NCBI GenBank assembly: GCA_934394665.1
Contig: CAKRRS010000005.1
Location: forward strand, 1-64,000
DNA: 64,000 nucleotides
DNA from: an uncultured Acetatifactor sp.
GTDB taxonomy: Bacteria > Bacillota > Clostridia > Lachnospirales > Lachnospiraceae
Direction: 5' to 3'
The position numbers were made by a program, and so were the translations under genes. Below are positions 36,901 to 43,636 of the stretch, in pieces. The notes under the pieces were generated by a model. It worked only from the letters and a program-made list of their open reading frames with translations. It made no database searches and was not told the origin of the DNA. Numbering within the stretch: the first letter of the stretch is position 1; every line of letters starts with the position of its first letter.

Positions 36901-37053
36901 ACCGCCGCTGCTCCTGCACAGGAGCTGGACAAGGTTCCGGCGACCGGAGATGCGTCTGGTATCTGGCTGGCACTGTTTGCAGTATCACTTTCCGGATGGG
37001 CAGTGATGATGGTATTAAAAAGAAAGCCCGGTCAAAAGGGTGACCCTAAGTAA
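30946..37053 (+). CDS. Large sortase-anchored surface protein (beta-helix, Ig-like/MBG repeats)
   Basis: A 2035-residue cell-wall protein. A Sec signal peptide covers residues 1 to about 25, followed by an E/Q-rich stretch (30-60) and a helical segment. Three blocks of right-handed beta-helix repeats with MYGGSITGN-type units follow (about 210-520, 545-850, 870-1130), separated by HPICGxxC-type sequences with histidines and cysteines. From about 1150 to 1860 there are tandem Ig-like/MBG repeats with YDGT and GNYTGT motifs. An Asn/Ser/Gly-rich linker leads to the sorting signal VPATG (1997-2001), a hydrophobic segment and basic tail. The in-frame start at 30820 is rejected because GGAGG and the signal peptide place it at 30946. 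Adhesion or carbohydrate binding is likely but unproven. Confidence 0.85.
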   Translation: MKKRVLSMILTLILCFSTLPMTALAQEPDVVAEQGDPAEEQEEQQQEQQQVAAPVEPTAESISDSDAGTQDTGADDEKKAAVQKVQALIDALPETVTVENAESVSAQLEAIDEAMAELTEEQIAELDMTRLHAISEAMNAPMTVAEQHTHCICGKDHHVVGEHTEESKTTFTQKLWMDGDTLKIDDKAVQTSSNISNKAFSGIGYVLPTGSYYLENDVQLKYPLYFGDSEKRNVNLCLNGKTITAKGDFDAIILYRGSGYPVVFSLTDCQNTGKITHSNEKSGCGVYVFSNSRATFNMYKGSIDSNAGHVTTSNSTTTINGGGVSMNNNSGYSGDGGIFKMYGGTITNNSATNGGGVYMCNNGGNIFKMYGGSITGNTATDQGGGVYSASGEITMTGGTIDHNNASQGAGMYESGGSAAMSGGSITGNTATVKGGGVYVSKDGNFKISGSVQITGNTKESAANNVELAAGKTITIQSDLADGASIGVTTEKKPGTGDYSKVASSAEGYSLTEADANHFFSDVDHAYTIMRADNKLILTNTGDSTLHYHPICGETCAHKNADGTSQHKDVYWEATSTLTNDMPAGYYYLTKNVTLTQSWCPKAGMVLDLNGHDIIMNANGYVISRGNEPGDFTLTDCMGGQGRYGKITHGNKHTGGGIQLASPAYYYYSMSFEMYGGSITGNIGSYPGVCLKDNSTQSITFNMYGGEITNNKNTSPTGSYKSGGVYVAAGNTFTMTGGKITGNQTATVGGGVYVDKQSNKQGNFIVSGDAQITENYKTDGTTADNVYLQSVTNGTQKQAYIQVKGALSNNASISVNAGTIDEGSYKIVAQGSEYQLTDSDLQRFTSDASYTPKLVDNRIAFTNGTPHEHPICGKTGCNDDHSNVLWNLLTYDADTKQLKYGATTAKREPIPNSTGHYVYTLPAGNYYLAQNITLEGSISISGDVNICLNGYEISTNQYNRVFEIKNYKLAVCDCSTNHSGKIRGNQQSLVVQLQSSASFNLYGGTICGGKYGVYEGYASSGVTLFGGSITGNTNGVSGTYTSPITIGGDAKVINNTTENLYLLSNQVISIDDSLTQDAKIGILTVTQPSANNNIQIATNATNTKLDYSKIFTSDATDQNYVVTKDAKGRLYLGIHQHNWQATAEGAQITFKCSADGCKLESDFATTYTVTAPTDLTYSGSEKVATVTKDDKYYDGLGLPTPAITYQKLKETEYVGIEGAPKDVGTYRASITIDNVTASVTYNIVSKEVPNPTITVAGTYTYDGTKKEPSVVVKDGETVIPDREYSVSYADNINVGNATVTITDVAGGNYNVSGSTTFTIDKGTYTGTVGKTVNIIKNRSTAQTGTLTAANFFTEEAVPEGAVISNVEGTFNEDVVKHLAFYQDARKISYTSAENITSAIDQTCTVTISSANYQDIQATLTFHPTDKETVTISGLTYTEKTYDGSAIQPTGTLKVSGDKVPVNDLKVTYTGIGDTTYNGTDAPTDAGTYQVTYKVREDNDNYIGEKTYTFTISPKAVTADMIGAMADETYTGSPITPQPVVTDGNTILTPGTDFAFSYDTNTDAGAATLTITGKGNYTGTANQKFTIKPKDISSATIRLHNNSFIYDGIAKKVEIASVTLGENTNTLTLTSPTDYDIKAGNTFTSANDAITLTIAGKGNYTGTAATTWEITKARPVLGNFDVSQNLSTPLTYDGTPKTVTAQPRNGVIGMGAVTVCYEGSNGTTYARSETAPANAGTYQVILSVVEGKNYTKAEIAAGTLTIGKADLTVEDVTEFFEYTKTGAQTISLAELVPGATNYAPGTYTGDNGILTGDLTIDATGLMKFTLSALTIGNIDDKVTVPVTITSENYKDVTVNVTIYISPEYRIIDGAGSSWTQNTTGTVVIRGNGEYDRFRAVKVDGKVIDPANYYKKEGSTIITLKAEYLKTLATGSHTFAIVWDNGIAGTSFTVAANTSGNNSGNNNNNDSNHGSDNSGNNDSGNTAGTAANTAAAPAQELDKVPATGDASGIWLALFAVSLSGWAVMMVLKRKPGQKGDPK

Positions 37054-37100
37054 AGAGATTGTGTAAAAGCTTTTCATGTAACCACAGCAATAACGGCGGC

Positions 37101-37139
37101 AGCCCCACCGCAGGGACAAAACTCTGCGATGGGGCTTTT
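37101..37139 (+). terminator. Terminator of the surface protein gene
   Basis: AGCCCCACCGCAG (37101-37113) pairs with CTGCGATGGGGCT (37124-37136), one mismatch, followed by TTT. Confidence 0.8.
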
Positions 37140-37277
37140 ACGCATTTTGCGGCACATATTTCTCTATGGGAATATAACTTATAGTGGTAAAGGTAGAAAA
37201 AATAATAATCATGTAGAAAAATGTTAAAAATATAAAATTATTCATGCAATATTCAGAATCTTTATGGAGGATGAATG

Positions 37278-37397
37278 ATGTATAGAAAGATTATGGACTT
37301 CTTAGAAACGTGGAAAGAAAGTGAACATCGCAAACCTCTTATTTTACAAGGGGCATGCGTTAAAATAGGACTAAATCAAGAGAAACCTTATAAATAA
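37278..37397 (+). pseudogene. N-terminal remnant of an AAA_14/DUF4143-type ATPase
   Basis: A ribosome-binding site (GGAGG 7 nt upstream) and the start of a DUF4143-type AAA ATPase remain: after MYRKIMDFLETW the frame reaches RKPLILQGA, just before where the P-loop (RQVGKT) should be. The sequence then runs into a palindromic segment and a stop after 39 residues. The rest of the roughly 400-residue gene is gone. Confidence 0.7.
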
Positions 37398-37426
37398 AGG
37401 GTTTTGAATGGTTTAAGTCCTATTTT
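37362..37426. repeat. Palindromic element (65 bp) truncating the ATPase gene
   Basis: AAAATAGGACTAAA (37362-37375) pairs with TTTAAGTCCTATTTT (37412-37426) around one bulge, and AAACCTT (37383-37389) with AAGGGTTT (37397-37404) inside. A T run follows. It could be a small non-autonomous inverted-repeat element or a terminator that came with the deletion. Confidence 0.5.
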
Positions 37427-37429
37427 TTT

Positions 37430-37534
37430 CACAAAGACCGCAAGAATACAGATCTTTACAGGCTGTACAACACCAATCTGCATGAGAAGATCGAAATGCA
37501 GAAAGCCAAGGAGCTTTTGAAAAAAAGTAATTGA
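37430..37534 (+). pseudogene. C-terminal fragment of an unidentified protein
   Basis: An open frame without start codon encodes HKDRKNTDLYRLYNTNLHEK and a basic helical end (AKELLKKSN) before TGA. The sequence looks like a real protein C-terminus and not a random frame, but I do not recognise the family. It lies directly behind the palindromic element, so element and deletion probably joined two genes. Confidence 0.4.
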
Positions 37535-37539
37535 GTGAT

Positions 37540-37576
37540 TAACCCTGTCTTGCTATAATTGAGACAGGGTTAGTTT
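37540..37576 (+). terminator. Terminator after the fragment
   Basis: AACCCTGTCT (37541-37550) pairs perfectly with AGACAGGGTT (37562-37571), loop of 11 nt, then GTTTT. Confidence 0.75.
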
Positions 37577-37617
37577 TGAAGAAGATTATAATTTTCTTTC
37601 AAAATGGTTAAAATGAA

Positions 37618-37642
37618 TTTGTGACAACACTGTTGACACAAA
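37618..37642. repeat. 25-bp near-palindrome, upstream copy
   Basis: TTTGTGACAACA-C-TGTTGACACAAA is an inverted repeat with a single mismatched pair. It ends 14 nt before the nuclease start and is part of a 31-nt direct repeat (37613-37643) that recurs inside the gene at 37931-37961 with one base change. Read in the nuclease frame type, it encodes NEFVTTLLTQI, the same peptide as inside the gene, so it may be a remnant of a related gene or an operator. Confidence 0.75.
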
Positions 37643-37656
37643 TTGAAAGGTGAAAT

Positions 37657-38649
37657 ATGCTTATGGGCAAGGATTTGATATCAGCAGCCGGTTTAATTAA
37701 GATAATTGACGAATCCAGACAAAATGCTTTGAAGAAAGTAAACGAGGAGCTAATCAACATGTATTGGAAGGTTGGCGAGTTCTTAAGCAGGGAGTCTGAA
37801 CAGGCTGCTTTTGGTGATGCATATATTGACGGTATTGCAGATGAGATACAGGAAGCGTTTCCGGGAATAAAAGGCTTTAATCGGAGAGGACTTTATAGAA
37901 TGAAAAAATTCTATGAAACATATGTCGATGATGAATTTGTGACAACATTGTTGACACAAATAAGCTGGAGTAATCATCTGGCAATTATGTCTAAGGCAAA
38001 AACGCCGGAAGAAAGACATTTTTATATTAACTTATGCATTAAGGAATCATATTCAGCAAGAGAACTTGAAAGACAGATCAATAGCGGATATTACGAAAGA
38101 TATATGTTGTCACAGGACAAATTACTTCCGGAACCGATACAGGGACTGAAGGATAATCCGTTTTTAGATTCATATATTATGGAATTTATTGATTTACCAA
38201 AATCATATAAGGAAAAAGATTTCAGAAAAGCATTGATACAAAATATGAAGAATTTTATTTTGGAGCTTGGAAAAGATTTTACTTTTATTGATGAGGAGTA
38301 TGTTGTTCAGGTTGGTGGAGAGGATTATTCTATTGACTTATTATTTTTTCACAGGGGCTTACAATGTCTGGTAGCTTTTGAACTGAAGGTTGGGAAGTTC
38401 AAGCCGGAGTATGTATCAAAGATGGATTTCTATCTTGAAGCATTAGACCGTCAGAAAAAAAAGGAACACGAAAATCCTAGTGTAGGTTTGATTCTATGTG
38501 CGGCTAAGAATGATGAAGTAGTAGAGTATGCAATGAGCAGAACTATGTCACCGATGCTTGTATCAGAGTATCAGTTGCAACTACCTGATAAAAGGGTGCT
38601 TGAGAGAAAACTTCAGGAATTGGTTAATATTCCGCAGATAGAGGATTAA
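37657..38649 (+). CDS. DUF1016/YhcG family PDDEXK nuclease
   Basis: A 330-residue protein with an N-terminal DUF1016 helical domain (about 10-165) and a C-terminal PDDEXK nuclease domain. The catalytic residues are readable: Asp227 (DYSIDLLFFH), Glu242 and Lys244 (AFELKVGKF), with Gln/Tyr in the following helix. Family members are found in accessory regions and are linked to restriction or toxin-type functions, although the natural substrate is unknown. The gene is markedly richer in AT than the window average and lies among gene fragments, so it is probably horizontally acquired. GAAAGGTG precedes the ATG. Confidence 0.88.
   Translation: MLMGKDLISAAGLIKIIDESRQNALKKVNEELINMYWKVGEFLSRESEQAAFGDAYIDGIADEIQEAFPGIKGFNRRGLYRMKKFYETYVDDEFVTTLLTQISWSNHLAIMSKAKTPEERHFYINLCIKESYSARELERQINSGYYERYMLSQDKLLPEPIQGLKDNPFLDSYIMEFIDLPKSYKEKDFRKALIQNMKNFILELGKDFTFIDEEYVVQVGGEDYSIDLLFFHRGLQCLVAFELKVGKFKPEYVSKMDFYLEALDRQKKKEHENPSVGLILCAAKNDEVVEYAMSRTMSPMLVSEYQLQLPDKRVLERKLQELVNIPQIED
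37936..37960. repeat. 25-bp near-palindrome, internal copy
   Basis: TTTGTGACAACA-T-TGTTGACACAAA inside the nuclease gene, identical to the upstream copy apart from the central base. It encodes the FVTTLLTQI segment (residues 94-102). Confidence 0.75.
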
Positions 38650-38654
38650 GGATT

Positions 38655-38840
38655 ATGGGTAAGAGCAATAAAGTATGCCCTGTCTGTGGTAAGAAGATGA
38701 AGCAGCAATTTATCGGTTTGCAGCATTGTAAATGTGGTATGAGCTGGAAGAAGGACACAGGTTTCTTTGAACGGACAAGCGATATGGTGTTTGCGTTGGA
38801 AAGAGAGATAGATGGGAAAAAGAAAATAGTAATCAGATGA
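38655..38840 (+). CDS. Small zinc-ribbon protein
   Basis: A 61-residue protein with four cysteines in a zinc-ribbon arrangement: CPVC near residues 8-11 and CKCG near 25-28. The rest is basic and without recognisable motif. It starts 5 nt after the nuclease and is AT-rich like it, so the two may be a functional pair, for instance nuclease plus small partner, but that is inference. AAGGAT precedes the ATG. Confidence 0.6.
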   Translation: MGKSNKVCPVCGKKMKQQFIGLQHCKCGMSWKKDTGFFERTSDMVFALEREIDGKKKIVIR

Positions 38841-38847
38841 GACTTAC

Positions 38848-38887
38848 AGCCATTATGGAGATTCATTTCTCTGTAATGGCTATTTTT
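38848..38887 (+). terminator. Terminator after the nuclease unit
   Basis: AGCCATTA (38848-38855) pairs with TAATGGCT (38874-38881), with an inner GGAGA/TCTCT match, followed by five Ts. Confidence 0.8.
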
Positions 38888-38930
38888 ATGCGAAAAAGAG
38901 GTGATTTGAGTTGAAGATAAAAAGGTCTAC

Positions 38931-39035
38931 ATGGATACCTATCAGCCTGCTTATGCCATCAAACTCTCTGCAAAAAACTTCGCATTTGAAGACAACAAAA
39001 AGATAGTGCCGCTCTATGCAGCGTTTTGTATCTGA
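38931..39035 (+). pseudogene. Possible gene remnant in the accessory patch
   Basis: A 34-codon frame, MDTYQPAYAIKLSAKNF onward, ending at TGA. It begins without a ribosome-binding site and has no family that I recognise; its composition differs from the flanking housekeeping genes. It is more likely a leftover of a mobile-element gene than a functional gene. 39036-39121 holds no recognisable feature. Confidence 0.3.
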
Positions 39036-39121
39036 ATACGGCAGGCGACGAATCATAGATCGTCCGCAGCGGCAAGACTTTTTGCAACTTTCACACATTA
39101 CAGCGATAGCAAACTAATTTG

Positions 39122-39150
39122 TTGACGAATCAGAGGTTCTTGTATATAAT
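39122..39150 (+). promoter_or_regulatory. Promoter of putP
   Basis: TTGACG (39122-39127), 17-nt spacer, perfect TATAAT (39145-39150). The -10 box lies inside a longer in-frame ORF, so the true translation start must be downstream. Confidence 0.88.
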
Positions 39151-39211
39151 AAATCGTATCACTGTATACAATTTAGAAAATGTACAGGAAGAAAACTGTG
39201 AGGAGGCTTTT

Positions 39212-40747
39212 ATGACAGGAAATACGCTGGGCTGGGTAATTGTGGCATTTGTGCTGTATTTACTCATGATGATCGCGATCGGAGCGTTCTATGCAAAGGG
39301 CAATAACAATTCCGAAGATTACTTTTTAGGAGGCAGAAAGCTGAACGGCTTCGTCGCTGCACTGTCCGCGCAGGCATCGGATATGAGCGGATGGCTGTTG
39401 ATGGGACTGCCGGGAGCTATTTATTTAACCGGTGTCGGAGGTGACGGCTGGATCGCCATCGGACTGTTTATCGGTACGACGTTGAATTGGCTGTTCATTG
39501 CCACGAAGCTGCGCAGATATACGATCCGCGCTAATAATTCCGTGACGCTGCCGACTTATTTTGAGAACCGTTTCCATGATGAGAAGAAGGTATTGATGAC
39601 GGTTTCTTCCGTTACTATTGTGGTATTTTTCCTGGTATATTGTGCGTCCGCACTTTCTGCCGGCGGTCAGCTGTTTGAGTCTGTGTTCGGTATTGATTAT
39701 CATGTGGCACTGACCATCGGTGCACTGGTAGTACTGGTGTATACGTTCCTGGGCGGATTCACCGCGGTATGCGTGACAGACTTTATCCAGGGCATGCTGA
39801 TGCTGGTCGGTATTCTGGCAGTACCTTTATTTGCTTATCATTTTTTGACAAGCGGCGGCACTACATTGTCAGCCGGTCTGGAAGCCGGCGGTGCCGACAG
39901 CACCAATTTCCTGAACCTGATGAAGAACGGTGACGGCAGCAACAATATCGTCAGCGTGATCTCCGGTCTCGGCTGGGGACTGGGATATTTCGGAATGCCT
40001 CATATCCTTGTGAGATTTATGGCAGTCCGGGATGAAAAGGAAATGACCAAGTCCAAGGCTACAGCCATCAGCTGGGTGGCATTATCCCTGGGATTTGCAG
40101 TGTTTATCGGTATCCTGGGCAGAGCTTATCTGCCGGAGCTGACAAACGGCAATCATGAGAAGGTATTTATCGAGATGATCAAGAAGGTATTTACGATGGA
40201 GATGCGGGCTCCTTTCATTGCAGGATTGTTCCTCTGCGGTATCCTGGCGGCGATCATGTCCACGGCGGATTCCCAGCTGCTTGTCAGCGCCTCCAGCGTA
40301 GCGGAAGATATCTTCAAGGGACTGCTCAAAAAGGACGCGGATGACAAGACCGTTATGAATGTCAGCCGTGTCACAGTACTGGTAGTAGCTGTGCTGGCTT
40401 ACATCATCGCATGGAACCCGAACAACACCGTCATGGGACTGGTGTCCAATGCATGGGCAGGCTTAGGTGCCGCTTTCGGACCGCTGGTAGTGATGTCCTT
40501 ATATTGGAAGAGAACCAACTTCCCCGGCGCCGTGGCAGGTATTGTCACCGGAGCTCTGGCTGTTATTGTATGGGATTACATTCCTCTCGTTGGCGGTCTT
40601 ACCCTGGGTAAGGCAACCGGTCTGTATTCACTGGTAGTCGGATTTGCGTTAGGTCTTATCGCCATCGTGGCAGTCAGCCTGGCGACCAAAGCTCCCTCGG
40701 AAGAGATGTTACAGGAGTTCGAGGATGTGAAAGCGAACAGACTGTAA
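39212..40747 (+). CDS. putP: Sodium/proline symporter PutP
   Basis: Sodium-driven membrane transporter of the SSS family that imports proline. About 13 hydrophobic segments span 511 residues. Typical stretches are GGRKLNGFVAALSAQASDMSGWLLMGLPGA (family signature), with MSTADSQLLVSASSVAEDI near residue 350. Proline is a common growth and osmoprotection substrate in these anaerobes. An in-frame ATG at 39119 is rejected because the promoter lies within that extension; AGGAGG 8 nt before 39212 fixes the start. It is a one-gene unit. Confidence 0.93.
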   Translation: MTGNTLGWVIVAFVLYLLMMIAIGAFYAKGNNNSEDYFLGGRKLNGFVAALSAQASDMSGWLLMGLPGAIYLTGVGGDGWIAIGLFIGTTLNWLFIATKLRRYTIRANNSVTLPTYFENRFHDEKKVLMTVSSVTIVVFFLVYCASALSAGGQLFESVFGIDYHVALTIGALVVLVYTFLGGFTAVCVTDFIQGMLMLVGILAVPLFAYHFLTSGGTTLSAGLEAGGADSTNFLNLMKNGDGSNNIVSVISGLGWGLGYFGMPHILVRFMAVRDEKEMTKSKATAISWVALSLGFAVFIGILGRAYLPELTNGNHEKVFIEMIKKVFTMEMRAPFIAGLFLCGILAAIMSTADSQLLVSASSVAEDIFKGLLKKDADDKTVMNVSRVTVLVVAVLAYIIAWNPNNTVMGLVSNAWAGLGAAFGPLVVMSLYWKRTNFPGAVAGIVTGALAVIVWDYIPLVGGLTLGKATGLYSLVVGFALGLIAIVAVSLATKAPSEEMLQEFEDVKANRL

Positions 40748-40785
40748 GAGGAAAAGAAAACAGAATAAGATATAAGATAAAGAAA

Positions 40786-40824
40786 AAGCACCGGATGAGT
40801 GAAAAACTTGTCCGGTGTTTTTTT
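40786..40824 (+). terminator. Terminator of putP
   Basis: CACCGGA (40789-40795) pairs with TCCGGTG (40811-40817), with AGT/ACT continuing inward, followed by eight Ts. Confidence 0.92.
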
Positions 40825-40921
40825 CTAAAAAAATGACACCCAAACAACAAAAGGAACCTTAAACTTTCGCAAAAAATTTTCTAGGATAGTAGTATCAGAA
40901 ATTAGAGTGAGGGACAGACGT

Positions 40922-43618
40922 ATGAGACAAATAGCGTTTACAGATACCAAGGGAAGCTTTCAGCTTTTTCACGCACAGCAATATCCGGGATTGTATTTTC
41001 CCATCGCCGGGGAGTGCGGTCTGAAAAGTGCGTTGACACCGGGATTGGGCGGAGATGCCAAACTGGACCAGAACCATTTTCTGCTGGAACCGGCCAGTAT
41101 GGGGAATCTGAATACAGCAAACGGCATAAGAAATTTCTGGTGTGTACTTAAGAACGGGAAAATGTGGTCAGTGACGGGGCTGAGTCCGGAGCAGGAGGCG
41201 CTTCGTTTCACAGAGGCGGAAGAGGATGTCACGGTAGCCGCAGGATATATGTGGCATACGGTGACCAGACAGGGGACAGTGGTTCCACTGAGAGCGACGG
41301 TGACTTCCTTTGTTCCTTATCAGAAAAATCTGGAGATTCATCAGATAGAGATTACGAATACGGGAGAGGAAGCACTGACCTTCCGGCCGGTGGCGGCGAT
41401 TCCCATCTACGGAAGAAGCGCTGACAATATCAGGGATCACAGGCACGTGACCTCTCTGCTGCACCGGGTGACGGTGACCGAAGGAGGAGTACAGGTATGT
41501 CCGACGTTCTCATTTGATGAACGGGGACACCGGTTGAATCGGGAAATCTATTTTGTAAACGGTATGACGAAGCAGGGAGAGCTTCCGGAAAGCTATGAAC
41601 CGGAGCTGGAACGTTTCACAGGATGCGGTAGTCTGTCGCGTCCTGAGGCACTGCTTCGTAAAATCGATCGCAGACAGCCGGGGTATCAGGTAAACGGTCA
41701 GGAAGCTTTGGGAGGACTTTATTTTGCAGAGAAGACACTGAAACCGGGAGAACATGCAACTTATCTGCTGTTCCTTGGAGCCGCCCACAGCCGGGAAGAG
41801 ATCGGGATGATGCTGGCAGATTACACTTCCTATGACAGTGTGCGTAAGGAACTGGATCGGACCAGGCAGTATTGGAGCAACAAAGTAAACATTGAGATGC
41901 AGACCGGGGATGAGCGTTTTGACCGGTTTATGAACTGGGTGGATTTCCAGCCGGAACTGCGCAGAATCTATGGCTGTTCCTTCCTGCCGCATCACGATTA
42001 CGGAAAAGGCGGTCGCGGCTGGCGGGATCTGTGGCAGGATTGTCTGGCATTGTTACTCATGAATCCCGGTGGGGTGCGGCAGATGCTTCTGGGCAATTTC
42101 AGTGGTGTCAGGATCGACGGAAGCAATGCCACGATCATAGGAGAACATATCGGAGAATTCAAGGCGGACCGGAATTCCATTCCCAGAATGTGGATGGATC
42201 ATGGCATGTGGCCTTATCTGACCACCCGGTTATATATTGATCAGACCGGTGACCTGGAGATTCTGAATCAGCAGATCGGTTATTTTAAGGATTGCCATGT
42301 ACAGCGCTGTCAGGGACAGGATCCTCTGTGGACGGAAGGAGAATACCGGCAGAAGGATACCAAAGGAAGAGAGTATACCGGAACGGTACTGGAACATCTG
42401 CTCTTGCAGCACCTTACGGCATTCTGGGAAGTGGGGGAACATAATCATATCCGTCTGCGGAATGCGGACTGGAACGATGCACTGGATATGGCCCCGCACC
42501 GGGGAGAGAGTGTGGCTTTTTCCAATGCTTATGCCGGCAACCTCATAGGCCTGGCGGAACTGATTGAGGAACTAAAGCGCAGAGGTTATGAGGAATTTCA
42601 GTTCCTGCAGGAGATGGAGATCCTGTTCACGGAAGATAGGACACTCTATGAGAATCCGGACGGTAAACAGAAGCTTTTAGAGGAATATCTGGGAAACTGT
42701 ATGCATCATGTCAGCGGCAATACGATACGGGTAGATGCCGGAGAACTGGCGGAGAATCTCCGGAAAAAGGGACAGTGGATGCAGGAACACATCCGCAGGA
42801 CGGAATGGATCGCAGACGGGGAGAACAAGGGATGGTTTAACGGTTACTATGACGATCATGGCGCTGCGTTGGAAGAAATCCGTCAGGGCAGAGCACACAT
42901 GATGCTTACCGGACAGGTGTTTGCTCTTATGAATGGGACGGCGACAAAAGAACAGGCAGAGAAGATCATCCGCAGTGCCAAAGAACATCTTTTTGATGCT
43001 TCCTGCGGAGGGTATCGTCTCAATACGGATTTCGGGGAGATCAAGACCGATATGGGAAGAATGTTCGGATTTGCCTACGGAGAAAAGGAGAACGGAGCCG
43101 TGTTTTCCCATATGGCGGTCATGTATGCCAACGCACTGTACACAAGAGGATTTGCGTCAGAAGGCTATGAAGCGTTACAGGCGTTGTACAGGCAGGCCAT
43201 GGATCCGGAGCGGAGTGGAATCTACCCGGGCATTCCCGAATATTTCGGAAAAGACGGCAGGGGACTCTACCATTATCTCACCGGGGCAGCCAGTTGGTAT
43301 ATGCTGACTGTGGTTACGAGAGCCTTTGGCGTCAGAGGCAGTTTCGGGGATCTGCTGGTGGCCCCCATGCTGTTGGGAGAGCAGTTTTCCGAGGAAGGGC
43401 TGGCAACGGTGCAACTCAAATTCAGGGGAAAGAACATACAGATCCTATTTGAAAATACAGAACGTCTGGATTATGGGGAGTATCATATCCGGGGCGTACA
43501 GGCAGGGGAGAACACGCAGTATCTTCAGGAAGAGGATATCGTCAGAATTCCGGCAGAACAGATCTTGAAAATGTCGGAATGTGGTGTGCACAGGATCGTG
43601 ATCACCCTTGGAAAATAA
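40922..43618 (+). CDS. GH94-type disaccharide phosphorylase
   Basis: Inverting glycoside phosphorylase that splits a beta-disaccharide with phosphate, giving glucose 1-phosphate. The (alpha/alpha)6 catalytic domain contains RGWRDLWQDCLALLLMNP and NADWNDALD with the general acid Asp516. The N-terminal beta-sandwich spans about residues 1-290. The 898-residue length is closer to laminaribiose-type GH94 enzymes than to roughly 800-residue cellobiose phosphorylases, but the linkage cannot be told by eye. GAGGGA precedes the ATG; a GTG at 40907 is rejected. It begins the glycan locus and has no secretion signal, so it works on imported sugar. Confidence 0.82.
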   Translation: MRQIAFTDTKGSFQLFHAQQYPGLYFPIAGECGLKSALTPGLGGDAKLDQNHFLLEPASMGNLNTANGIRNFWCVLKNGKMWSVTGLSPEQEALRFTEAEEDVTVAAGYMWHTVTRQGTVVPLRATVTSFVPYQKNLEIHQIEITNTGEEALTFRPVAAIPIYGRSADNIRDHRHVTSLLHRVTVTEGGVQVCPTFSFDERGHRLNREIYFVNGMTKQGELPESYEPELERFTGCGSLSRPEALLRKIDRRQPGYQVNGQEALGGLYFAEKTLKPGEHATYLLFLGAAHSREEIGMMLADYTSYDSVRKELDRTRQYWSNKVNIEMQTGDERFDRFMNWVDFQPELRRIYGCSFLPHHDYGKGGRGWRDLWQDCLALLLMNPGGVRQMLLGNFSGVRIDGSNATIIGEHIGEFKADRNSIPRMWMDHGMWPYLTTRLYIDQTGDLEILNQQIGYFKDCHVQRCQGQDPLWTEGEYRQKDTKGREYTGTVLEHLLLQHLTAFWEVGEHNHIRLRNADWNDALDMAPHRGESVAFSNAYAGNLIGLAELIEELKRRGYEEFQFLQEMEILFTEDRTLYENPDGKQKLLEEYLGNCMHHVSGNTIRVDAGELAENLRKKGQWMQEHIRRTEWIADGENKGWFNGYYDDHGAALEEIRQGRAHMMLTGQVFALMNGTATKEQAEKIIRSAKEHLFDASCGGYRLNTDFGEIKTDMGRMFGFAYGEKENGAVFSHMAVMYANALYTRGFASEGYEALQALYRQAMDPERSGIYPGIPEYFGKDGRGLYHYLTGAASWYMLTVVTRAFGVRGSFGDLLVAPMLLGEQFSEEGLATVQLKFRGKNIQILFENTERLDYGEYHIRGVQAGENTQYLQEEDIVRIPAEQILKMSECGVHRIVITLGK

Positions 43619-43636
43619 GGAATGAGGAGGACGGAC

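Noticed and set aside
37657..39035. A complete integrative element around the nuclease.
   Set aside because: No integrase, relaxase, transposase or attachment repeats are present.
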